Source of the DNA: UBA6770 sp965661115
Lineage (GTDB): Bacteria > Bacteroidota > Bacteroidia > Flavobacteriales_G > Salibacteraceae
Direction: 5' to 3'
NCBI GenBank assembly: GCA_965661115.1
Contig: CBFICO010000005.1
Coordinates: 1-58,803 of the forward strand
Length of the DNA: 58,803 nucleotides
Part shown: positions 35,529 through 44,400 of the stretch, one piece after another
Position numbering within the stretch: position 1 is the first letter of the stretch
How the letters are laid out: every line of letters begins with the position of its first letter
The notes under the pieces: model-generated
Databases searched by the model: none
What the model saw: the letters and a program-made list of their open reading frames with translations, nothing else
Told to the model about the DNA's origin: nothing
Program-made: the position numbers and the translations under genes

Positions 35529-37055
35529 CTAATTTAACTCGAATAAATGAATATTGCCATAACTCGCTAAGGTATCTGAACAATACTTTTGAGCATTCTC
35601 TGCATTTTGCAAACCTTTACCGTGAACAACTAAATGCTTTATTCCTATGCGCTTTGCGTGTGCTACAAACTCATCGGTTAGTTCATGGTGGTACAAGTTG
35701 GTTAAGCCTTTCCGGTTCATAAAATACAATGTAACGTTAGGCGAAAAATCGTAAACACTTAAAATTGGTGAATCTTTTTTTATTCCTTGAGCGTTAAGCC
35801 AATCGTCTAAATGATAAAAATCTTCATTAAAATTATTGTAGTGGCTCCAAGTAGCTGTCCTTGATTCAACGAGCTTTTGAGCACCTGAAACGTTTTTAGA
35901 CACATAGGGAGTGGCAATTATCAAAACCATTAGAGTAACCAGCTTATTTGGGTTAGTGGCAACATAAATCCTATATAAAAACATAAGTGCTAAAGGAACC
36001 ATTGCGTACAAACACAAGATGTAGTAATCGTGATGCTGAAAACGCTCAAAAAATAACAACACAAAGAGTAGAGTGAGACCGCCATAAGTTGTTAGAGTAA
36101 TCGCCTCGTTACGCACTTTTTTTAACCAAAATACACCTACAGCAAATAGCGGCGTTAGTAGTATCCATGAACCTTTGTAACCAAACAACTCCCCAAACCA
36201 AGAATTCATAAAGTTTTGTTTAACTGCTGCAATTTGCTCCGCGGTTAATGTCCAATATGGAACGGTATCGAGCAGAAAATATACGTTGTTGGTTTGAGCG
36301 TTATACCAAGCGGCATACTTTACCCAAACAAGTGTAATTACCAAAGGAAGCACCCAAGGAAGTGCTTGAACTAACTGCTTTTTCCAATCCTTTTTACTTA
36401 ATTCAAATAAATAAGCTACGCCTATTGCCACCAGCACCATTCCAGCCGAAACCTTAGTTAGCATTGCCAACAAAAAACCTAAAACACCTAACCAGAGAAA
36501 AAGCTTAGAGGATTCCGTCCTCCACTTTTCAAAAGCGTACATTCCGATAAAGGAAAGCGCCAATGCCACCGTATCCGGTAAAAACTCAATACCGTAATAA
36601 ACCAAAATAGGAGGCGAAAAACAAAACACAATAGAAAGTATGCTTACTGTGGTGCTGTTAGTCTTTAAATAAAACCACTGAAACAAAAAGTAAAAGCCGA
36701 GAAAAAGTAAAGACCACCACCACCAACGAAATACTTCATTTGAAAAGCCAAAAACTTGGTAAGTTTTACCCACTAAATAATACCAAACTGGGAACTCCCC
36801 AACAGCTTTTCCAGATCCTTCAAATAAATGGTGCATTCTGGGCTCGAGCAAAGGGGCATTATCTTGGGCATAACTTAAGGCCATGGAGGCGCCATCACAC
36901 TTTCTCCAAACGTGAGTGCCATCTGGGAACCTATCCATATTATCAAAGTAACCGTAGGAGGCACTCATCCAAATGAACATCAAAGCGAATAATGCATCGC
37001 GAATTACTCGGATACCTTTATCCCAGCTTTGTAGTTGTTCTATGAAGGATTGCAA
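35529..37055 (-). CDS. Membrane glycosyltransferase, GT39/ArnT-like, inserted between scoA and scoB
   Basis: A 508-residue protein with about 11-12 membrane helices, then a soluble tail (residues about 420-508). The first periplasmic loop after helix 1 contains MDRFPDGTHVWRKCDGASMA, where the acidic residue is expected to be catalytic in GT-C enzymes, and GEFPVWYYLVGKTYQVFG follows as in the PMT_2 family. It would transfer sugar from a polyprenyl phosphate to lipid or protein. The start is a TTG at 37053-37055, one nucleotide after the scoA stop. The gene is unrelated in function to scoA/scoB. Confidence 0.8.
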   Translation of the reverse strand: MQSFIEQLQSWDKGIRVIRDALFALMFIWMSASYGYFDNMDRFPDGTHVWRKCDGASMALSYAQDNAPLLEPRMHHLFEGSGKAVGEFPVWYYLVGKTYQVFGFSNEVFRWWWWSLLFLGFYFLFQWFYLKTNSTTVSILSIVFCFSPPILVYYGIEFLPDTVALALSFIGMYAFEKWRTESSKLFLWLGVLGFLLAMLTKVSAGMVLVAIGVAYLFELSKKDWKKQLVQALPWVLPLVITLVWVKYAAWYNAQTNNVYFLLDTVPYWTLTAEQIAAVKQNFMNSWFGELFGYKGSWILLTPLFAVGVFWLKKVRNEAITLTTYGGLTLLFVLLFFERFQHHDYYILCLYAMVPLALMFLYRIYVATNPNKLVTLMVLIIATPYVSKNVSGAQKLVESRTATWSHYNNFNEDFYHLDDWLNAQGIKKDSPILSVYDFSPNVTLYFMNRKGLTNLYHHELTDEFVAHAKRIGIKHLVVHGKGLQNAENAQKYCSDTLASYGNIHLFELN

Positions 37056-37056
37056 T

Positions 37057-37758
37057 CTATTTCTGCCTTACCGTGCGCTGCTCTATTCTTTTCTCGTATT
37101 CAACACCTTGAAAGATGCGTTGAACAAAAATTCCTGGAGTGTGAATGTGATTTGGGTCTAGCTCCCCTACAGGAACCAATTCCTCAACTTCGGCAACAGT
37201 AATCTTACCCGCCATAGCCATCATTGGATTAAAATTTCTGGCGGTCGCTTTGTAAATAAGGTTTCCAGCTGTGTCGCCTTTCCAAGCTTTTACGAACGCA
37301 AAGTCTGCGGTTAATGCCGATTCTAAAATGTGTGGTTTGCCGTTAAATTCTCGTACTTCTTTTCCTTCGCCTACTTCAGTGCCATAACCTGCTGGCGTAT
37401 AAAAAGCTGGAATTCCCGCTCCACCTGCTCGGCATCGCTCTGCTAAAGATCCTTGTGGTATCAAATCAACCTCTAAATCTCCGCTCAACATTTGGCGTTC
37501 AAACTCATCGTTTTCACCTACATAAGACGAAATCATTTTTTTGATTTGGTGATTTTGAAGCAATAAACCCAAACCAAAGTCATCAACTCCAGCGTTATTT
37601 GAGATACAGGTTACCCCTTTAATTCCCAAACGCACCAGTTCGGCAATTGCGTTTTCTGGGATTCCGCATAAACCGAAACCTCCTAACATAAAGGTCAAGT
37701 TATCTTCAACGCCTGCTAGTGCTTCTTGCACATTTGCTACTTGTTTGTTCATTGCCAT
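37057..37758 (-). CDS. scoA: 3-oxoacid CoA-transferase subunit A
   Basis: A 233-residue alpha subunit. GGFGLCGIPENAIAEL at about residues 27-42 is the CoA-transferase family signature, followed by NNAGVDDFGLGLLL and a GAGIPAFYTPAGYGT segment typical of SCOT/AtoD-like A subunits. Together with scoB it lets the cell exchange CoA between succinate and acetoacetate (ketone body or leucine/lysine degradation). A second in-frame ATG two codons in (MNKQ) could also start it. The gene is first in the scoA-GT39-scoB transcript. Confidence 0.93.
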   Translation of the reverse strand: MAMNKQVANVQEALAGVEDNLTFMLGGFGLCGIPENAIAELVRLGIKGVTCISNNAGVDDFGLGLLLQNHQIKKMISSYVGENDEFERQMLSGDLEVDLIPQGSLAERCRAGGAGIPAFYTPAGYGTEVGEGKEVREFNGKPHILESALTADFAFVKAWKGDTAGNLIYKATARNFNPMMAMAGKITVAEVEELVPVGELDPNHIHTPGIFVQRIFQGVEYEKRIEQRTVRQK

Positions 37759-37802
37759 ATCGCGAGTTTTTAAGTAGTGTTGTAGAATATTGTAGGGTTA
37801 CT

Positions 37803-37887
37803 CGTCATTCCTTGCTTGCCTGCGATAGGCTTGGCTTGACAAGGAATCTAGAATAGCTTTTAGGTTCCTGTTTTCACAGGAATGACG
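37803..37887. repeat. Palindromic repeat, CGTCATTCC family (copy C)
   Basis: An 85-bp element with terminal inverted repeats CGTCATTCC (37803-37811) and GGAATGACG (37879-37887). Inside, TTCCTGTTTTCACAGGAA is a smaller palindrome that is close to the reverse complement of copy A. AAGGAATC in the middle suggests two half-elements joined head to head. Confidence 0.75.
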
Positions 37888-38079
37888 TGATCATTTTCTT
37901 GACATAATTATTAACCCACGACATTCCACAACACTGTGAATTTTTTAGGTTCTCAAATGTAAAAAAGGTGGGTAAGAAATGAGTAAAACAATGAGGATAA
38001 AATAACCTTGTCCACTACGATACTTTCGGAGTAGCGAAAACTCAGCGTGACACTGTAGATGTGCTGATATTGTTTTTAG

Positions 38080-38103
38080 ATTCCCTCCTACGCGGGAATG
38101 ACG
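38080..38103. repeat. Palindromic repeat, CGTCATTCC family (copy D)
   Basis: ATTCCC (38080-38085) and GGGAATGACG (38094-38103) around TCCTACGC. It ends 23 nt after the stop codon of the PBP gene on the minus strand, so it may form the end of its mRNA, although no T run follows. Confidence 0.7.
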
Positions 38104-38126
38104 TTGCTTTAGGGTGTTTTAGCCTG

Positions 38127-40478
38127 CTAATTCCAGTCTGTAGGGGTGTCGCCTCCGTAAATGTCGGGACCTGTTGGGGCATCTTCGCCGCAATCTATGT
38201 TTACATCAAGCGGTTCTAGTGGTTTTTCAAAATCACCTTTGCTAATTTCGAGTGACTCATCGTCGTAAACCTTGTTCATGTAATAGCCCCAAATGGGCAG
38301 TGCCATATTGGTTCCAGATCCTTTTGAAAGATTACTAAAGCGCACCGCTCTATCTTCTGCACCTACCCAAACTCCAGTTACTAAGTCTGGTGTAATACCT
38401 ATAAACCAACCATCCGACTGGTTCTGGGTAGTTCCTGTTTTACCGGCAATTGGTATGCTGTGTGGAATACCTCCATAAGGCCGAATCTCTTTACTAAAAC
38501 GCAATCTAATTGCTGTTCCTCCAGACTTTTTACCCAATTCCTTATTGTAATTGTACGAGGTTACTCCTTTCATGAGCTCTAGCATTAAATAGGCATCGCG
38601 TTCACTCATTACAGAATTTGTTTTTCGTTGCGTAAGGTTGTTGTAAATCTCGTTACCGTTCTTATCCATTATTCGGGTTAAGAAAACGGGCTCTACGTAC
38701 TGTCCTTTGTTGGCAAGCGAAGCATAAGCTCCAACCATTTCGGCAAGTGCCACATCAGCAACCCCTAAACAAAGTGAAGGAACGGCTTCCATTTCACCTT
38801 TTATCCCAGCTTTACGTACAAAATTTACTACCGCTTGCGGACTCACCTGCTTCATTACATAGGCTGTAATGGTGTTCATGGAGTTTGCTAATCCGTACTT
38901 AAGCGTTACGTTATAACCATACTCTCTTCCTGGGTTGTGAGGTGTCCAGTTTTTAAGCAATCCATATTGACCTTTTTCGAAAGTGTAAGGCACATTAGGA
39001 ATTTCATCACAAGGCGATAGTCCTTTATCCGTAATGGCTAAAGCGTAAACGAAGGGCTTTATAGTAGAGCCAATTTGACGTCTTCCTTGATACACATGAT
39101 CGTAAGAAAAATATTTAAAATTAGTACCGCCAACCCATGCTTTAATGTAGCCATTGTGTGGATTTACAGACATCAACCCAGCCTGTAAAAAGCTTTTGTG
39201 ATAGCGCAGTTTTTCTTTTGGCGAAAGCACAGTGTCAATTTCACCTTGCCACGAAAACACTTTTGTTGGTACTGAGGTATTGAACACTATCTTGATGGAA
39301 TCCTCAGACATTCCCTCCTGGCGTAACTCACGATACAGGTCTGTTCTTTTAATTGCCCCATTCATTAAGCGTTCAATGGTTTTGTCCGATATTCCATTAG
39401 CGAATGGCGGGTTTTTCTTACGTTTTAGATGTGCCCAAAAGTCTTTTTGTAACTCGGCTTTCATGTGTTGAGTAACCCCATATTCAGCATACTCCTGCAT
39501 TCTGGAGTCAATGGTACTGTAGATGCGCAATCCATCTCGGTAAATATTATAAGGCTCACCATCGGGTTTAGCCAGTTTGTAATTGCCGTCTTTGTCTTTT
39601 GCGGAAGTAAGCTTGTGTAAATAGCCTCTTAATGCTTCTCTAAAATAAGGTGCGCTTCCGTCTTTATGATCTACTCGCTGAAAATCTAATACCAATGGTT
39701 GCTGACGCAATGAGTCGCATACTTCTTTTGTAATCACCTCGTTTCTAACCATTTGACCCAATACAACGTTGCGCCTTTTTGTGCTTAGTTCCAACCTTCT
39801 GTTAGGGTTAAACAACGACGGGTTTTTAGCCATTCCAACTAAAACGGCTGCCTCGTTAATACTTAAACTATCTGGTGTGGTGTTAAAATAAACTTGCGCC
39901 GCCGACTTTAAACCAACCGCATTGTTTACAAAATCGAAGCGATTTAGATACATGGTTAAGATTTCGTTTTTGGTGTACTGGCGTTCTAATCGAACTGCAA
40001 TAATCCACTCCTGTAATTTTTGACGTAACCGTTCTATTTTAGTTCTAGGCCTTTGGCTAAACAGCATTTTTGCCAACTGCTGGGTTATGGTACTCGCCCC
40101 GCCTTTTGTACCCATAAAAACCACTGCTCTAAAAAGCCCTCTGGCATCTATCCCGCTGTGCTCGTAAAATCGTTCATCTTCTGTGGATACCAGCGCATTT
40201 ATTACGTGTGGAGAAATCTCGTTAAACTCCATTTGGCTTCGGTTTTCACTAAAATACTTACCGAGTAATTTGCCGTCTGCCGTATAGATTTCGGTAGCTA
40301 AACTATTCTTAGGGTTTTCTAGCTGCTCGAAGGAAGGGAGCTCGCCAAAAACACCTAATGAAATTAAGTACATCAGAAAACTAAAAAGTACGATTGGCGA
40401 AAAGAGCAATAGCCACAACCACAATAGCAACCTGCCTCTTGTTAGCTTCTTTTTCTTTTTTGGAGCTTCTTTTTTCAT
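38127..40478 (-). CDS. Class A penicillin-binding protein (transglycosylase/transpeptidase)
   Basis: A 783-residue PBP1A-type enzyme that polymerises and cross-links peptidoglycan. A basic N-terminus and one membrane helix (residues about 16-45) are followed by the GT51 glycosyltransferase (STEDERFYEHSGID, GASTITQQLAKML, ERQYTKNEILTMYLN). The transpeptidase has its nucleophile in GSTIKPFVYALA (SxxK), then ANSMNT (SxN) and the KTG motif in AGKTGTTQNQSDGWFIG. The length is normal. It is transcribed alone, with copy D of the palindromic repeat after its stop. Confidence 0.96.
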   Translation of the reverse strand: MKKEAPKKKKKLTRGRLLLWLWLLLFSPIVLFSFLMYLISLGVFGELPSFEQLENPKNSLATEIYTADGKLLGKYFSENRSQMEFNEISPHVINALVSTEDERFYEHSGIDARGLFRAVVFMGTKGGASTITQQLAKMLFSQRPRTKIERLRQKLQEWIIAVRLERQYTKNEILTMYLNRFDFVNNAVGLKSAAQVYFNTTPDSLSINEAAVLVGMAKNPSLFNPNRRLELSTKRRNVVLGQMVRNEVITKEVCDSLRQQPLVLDFQRVDHKDGSAPYFREALRGYLHKLTSAKDKDGNYKLAKPDGEPYNIYRDGLRIYSTIDSRMQEYAEYGVTQHMKAELQKDFWAHLKRKKNPPFANGISDKTIERLMNGAIKRTDLYRELRQEGMSEDSIKIVFNTSVPTKVFSWQGEIDTVLSPKEKLRYHKSFLQAGLMSVNPHNGYIKAWVGGTNFKYFSYDHVYQGRRQIGSTIKPFVYALAITDKGLSPCDEIPNVPYTFEKGQYGLLKNWTPHNPGREYGYNVTLKYGLANSMNTITAYVMKQVSPQAVVNFVRKAGIKGEMEAVPSLCLGVADVALAEMVGAYASLANKGQYVEPVFLTRIMDKNGNEIYNNLTQRKTNSVMSERDAYLMLELMKGVTSYNYNKELGKKSGGTAIRLRFSKEIRPYGGIPHSIPIAGKTGTTQNQSDGWFIGITPDLVTGVWVGAEDRAVRFSNLSKGSGTNMALPIWGYYMNKVYDDESLEISKGDFEKPLEPLDVNIDCGEDAPTGPDIYGGDTPTDWN

Positions 40479-40626
40479 GGTTTTTCAAATGTATGGGAAT
40501 AAAAAGCGGTAGTGCTGCATCAGAAAACAGCTTTTAACGATTTTAATGTCAATAAAAAGCAATGTGACAATTGGTCAATGTGGTAATATAAGCTTTGCGT
40601 AACTCAAGGGTGGTCTGATATAGACT

Positions 40627-40642
40627 CCGTATAGAAGTTTCG
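40627..40642. repeat. Remnant of the CCGTACAGAAG-type repeat
   Basis: CCGTATAGAAGTTTCG matches CCGTACAGAAGATTCG of copies E and F at about 14 of 16 positions, but no closing arm is evident within 70 nt. It is probably a decayed copy. It lies between the PBP gene and the MarR gene. Confidence 0.4.
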
Positions 40643-40770
40643 CAGGCCTCATGCCTCGGCACTCAACTACTCTTAGGGAGTAACGTACTTTATTAATTCG
40701 GGAATGAAACCTCGGCACGAATCTGCGTTACAACTTAATCTACTAATGCGAAAATTTAATTGATAAATCA

Positions 40771-41205
40771 ATGAGTGCGAAAAACACCTCAACTTCGCTG
40801 TTATTTTTACTGGATAAAGTAGTTCGAAATGGTAAAAAAACCTTTTACAATAAACTGAAAACCAACGGTTTTGATTTGACTTTTGATCAGTGGATATTAC
40901 TGGAAATTATTGCTAACGAAAAACAACTTACCCAAGTTAACCTCGCAAAAAAAGCCAACAAAGACACGGCAAGTATTACCAGAATGCTGGACCTTCTTCA
41001 CTCCAACAAACTGGTGCGAAGAACTCCTAACGTTGAGGATAACCGAAAAAGCGCTTTGGTGCTAACTGAAAAAGGTAAGGACTATGTGAAAAAGTGCGGA
41101 TTGGTCGTAAATGATTTTATAAAAAAGCAATTAAACGTACTGAGTAAAAAGGAAGTAGAGTTGGTTGAGGCTGCGATGGAAAAGTTGGCGAGTGGGCTGG
41201 GTTAG
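40771..41205 (+). CDS. MarR-family transcriptional regulator
   Basis: A 144-residue winged-helix protein. Helices before the DNA-binding region include FDLTFDQWILLEII; the recognition part is LTQVNLAKKANKDTASITRMLDLLHSNKLV, and the wing NVEDNRKSALVLTEKGKDYV is the MarR signature (DxRxxxxxLT). It probably represses or activates a neighbouring or distant gene in response to small phenolic or oxidant ligands. No divergent partner is close: the PBP gene upstream is 292 nt away on the other strand. It is followed by GTAATTG/GTAATTA heptamers after the stop. Confidence 0.9.
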   Translation: MSAKNTSTSLLFLLDKVVRNGKKTFYNKLKTNGFDLTFDQWILLEIIANEKQLTQVNLAKKANKDTASITRMLDLLHSNKLVRRTPNVEDNRKSALVLTEKGKDYVKKCGLVVNDFIKKQLNVLSKKEVELVEAAMEKLASGLG

Positions 41206-41288
41206 GTAATTGGTAATTATGGCCCTATCTTTCGGTTTGAGTTTTTTTATTTAGCCTGAGATTAGCTTCGCTGAGCTCCTTCGTCGGT

Positions 41289-41352
41289 TCCGTACAGAAG
41301 ATTCGTTGTGATTTTTCTTAAAAATCAACTCATCTAATCTTACGGAATGACG
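41289..41352. repeat. CCGTACAGAAG-type palindromic repeat (copy E)
   Basis: TTCCGTA (41289-41295) and TACGGAATGACG (41341-41352) are the outer arms, with inner pairs AGATT/AATCT and GTTG..ATTTTT/AAAAATCAAC, so the whole 64-nt element folds into a long imperfect hairpin. It shares the CCGTACAGAAGATTCGTT start with copy F (54123) and the GGAATGACG end with copies A-D. It lies between the MarR gene and the AsmA-like gene. Confidence 0.75.
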
Positions 41353-41499
41353 ATATACACTAACTAGTTGTTGTCTAGTTGATGAATTGTTAATAGCTCA
41401 CGATACATTTTTATTCCGCAAGCTCCATAAAAACACTCGAACTGACAGAAAAATGTTATTTATCATATTGTCTAATTGACGAATTATCAAATTATAGAA

Positions 41500-44400
41500 T
41501 CAATCCCCTTTTCCGCCGTAGGGTTGGTCTGATTGATCATCAGACTTTTTGAGGAACTTTTCCTCGTCGCGTAAAATGGCCTTTTCTCTACGGAGTAATT
41601 CTTTACGGACTTTTTTCAATTCTTTTTTGTTGTTTTTTACCCCCGTACTGCTTGCCACTCCGCTCATAGCCAGCTTACTCCAATAATGAAAAATCTCTTT
41701 GGTGGTATCTCGTTCGGCGCAAACCAGCCCTTTTTTAGTTCTGAAAAAGCGAGGATTTTTGTTGAACACCACGCCGTTTGCAATCATTTGTTTTAACGCT
41801 ACACCTAAGCCTTTATTTGCGGTGTCTTCTTTATTTAAAAACTCTACGTGCAAGACGTTGTATTGCAAGCGCATATCGCCTGCTCCAAAATCATTATAGG
41901 CCTTAAAATCTACACCAGCGTTGAGCACATTTCCGCTTTTTACCCCCACAAAAGCCGTATGCGTTAAATAGTTGTTTAGGGTACGCGCATCAAACTCGCC
42001 CATACTTGCATGACCCTCAAACAATCCGTTTGGTTCTTGATTGTTAAACTCAAAAGAAGCGCTCAACTGACCATTACCCATAAGCTTACCTAGTGCATTT
42101 AAACGGGTTCTTTCTGGTGCTTTTTGGTCGCCAAAATCATTAATAATGTTTGATGCTCTAGCACTTACATCCGAAAAGTAAATTTTACCGGGCACCACTC
42201 CATTTTCGGCAATTTGTATGTGCGTAATTTCACCTTTGTGCAGTACTACTTTTTTTAAACGGAAAGCCATGTCTAGACTATCTAACCGCTCTTGTGGCAT
42301 AGGAATGTAACGCGTTGGTGCGGGCAGTCGCTTGTCTTTAAAGTTCCGTACCCACATGCTGTCTATATCTAAAAGTGAAATGTTCAGTTTGTTTTCGTAA
42401 AGGAGCTCTTTGCCTTTAAATCCGGTTAAGCTCACACGGTTTAAGTAGAGTTCTAAACGACTTTTTTGCCATCCAGCTTGCTGTCCAAATTCAAAAATTC
42501 CGTAGCGTGGATCTAGTCGAACTTTATCTAAAATAAGCGCCTCTTCTTTAGAGTCGTAGTTAATTGAGTCGAACTTAAATCGATAAAAATCTTTCATTAC
42601 ATCGTACTCAAAATCGCCAAAGCTGAAGGCTAAATCGGTAAGCTTTGGTTTGGTAATTCCTTCATCTGGGTTGGGGTATTCTATCCCCTCGCCTTCTAAG
42701 TTTAAATGTTTAACCACTATTGGTTGAATTGAATCATTATCGAACCGCCAGTTGATAAAGCCATCTTTTATGCGCAGTGAGTTTAAAATGGTTTTGGTAA
42801 TGGATGAACTGTCTTCTGAAAAGGAGTTGGAAAGTGACAATTCACGGCTAACCACCTCTTGTTTGTTGTGAAACTGCGTAAACTCCAGCCATGGGTTAAT
42901 GGCGTAAATTCCTTTCATGCTAAGGGTTTTGCCATCAGTTATCTGAAAAGGTTTAACACCATCGAATTCTACCATACCCACAGTACCTTCTACAAAAAGT
43001 TTTTTCTCGCCATTTTTTTGCACCATATAGCTACCCTTTAAACCGCTGAGCTTTAGATTTTTTTGCTCGGTTGAATAGTTTATGTGCTTCACTATTAGGT
43101 CGTTTAGGCTGTCTGGAAATTCGCATTTTACGTTGTATAAGTTTATGTTGTAATCCTTAGCGTAAAGCAGGTTGTCGTCAGTGTTTTTTGAGGTTTCATT
43201 CATTTTAAAACCCGTTGACTCCACAGTGTATTGATTTACAATTAATCGGTTTTCGGTTTTACTATCTACGCTATCTTTCCAAATTACGTTTAGCCTCCCG
43301 TTGTCTACGGCTAACGTGTTGTACTGAATACTGAGTGCATTTAATGAATCCAATAACCGTTTATGTAGTTGCTTTAGGTCTGGTGTGTTCTGGTTAGGCT
43401 TTTTGTCTTGATTTTTTAACAAACTTAAGTAGGTGGTAGGGCTGCAAATTTCAACGTGATTTGCGGTAATATTTTTACCCACATTCTGCGCGTCAGGAGA
43501 AAATCCAAATAGGCTTATGTACGCCACTTTTTGCTGAAATACAGCGTCGGTTTCTCGGTTTACATTCTGAATTACGGGATTCACTTTTATGTTGTACAAC
43601 GATAAAGTAGAATCTGAACTGTTGAATGAGAAAGACTCAATAGTTGTAGCTACTTTATTGCTTTTGTTTACACTGGTTATCGCTTTTGAGGAAGCGGATA
43701 ATGTATTGTATGTAAGGGTTTTATCCGAGCTATCGCTTGAATTAAAACGCAGGTTAGATGCGTTAACCGCTGCTTCGTTAATTTGTAATACCGCGCTGTC
43801 TCTCCTCATTTTTTTAAGGTTTATGTTTTTGGCAGAAAGGTTAGAAATATCAATTTTTTTCAAGGCATTAGTATCTCCTGATTTTGGTTTTTCGTGCCAC
43901 TTAATGTCAGCGTTTGAAAGCATAAGCTTATCCGCCACAAGTTCGCGGTTGGCCAACAGTAAGTCGTACTCAAAACCTTGCAGCTCAGCATTACCAAGAC
44001 TAATTTTTGGTTCATCTTTTTTAGCTGGAATGTGACTAAAACCCGAAAGCAATAAACTCTTTCTGGATGGGTGTACATCTAATGTGTTCCAACGGATAGT
44101 AGATTTTGAAATGGGGTTGGTAAAGTCGGCGTTTCTGCTGATTACCCGACCTTTTTTGAGTAGATTTATCCAGTCAAGCTTTTGCTGATTAAGGTCGGCC
44201 CAAGCAATGTTTACCAACTCTACATGGGTGTTTTTTACAGAACCGTATTCCGTTTGCGGGTTTCTTGAATTGGTAAAAAATACACCTGCATTTTGCATTT
44301 TAAACACCTTAACCGAAAGCGAATCGAAACTGTACGGAAGTGCCTTTCTTTTTCCTTTTACCGAATCTGGAGTTTGGTGAAATAGGGTGTCAAAAGCTAA

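Larger units (their letters stand above)
37759..38126. other. 368-bp intergenic region rich in palindromic repeats
   Basis: Between scoA (start) and the class A PBP gene (end). It contains repeat copies C and D (annotated separately) and, between them, AT-rich sequence with no open frame. No clear terminator for the PBP gene was found other than copy D itself, which lies directly after its stop and could act as one. Confidence 0.6.

Noticed and set aside
40653..40719. CCTCGGCAC direct repeat upstream of the MarR gene
   Set aside because: Only nine bases in two copies, about 58 nt apart, with no symmetry expected for a MarR operator.
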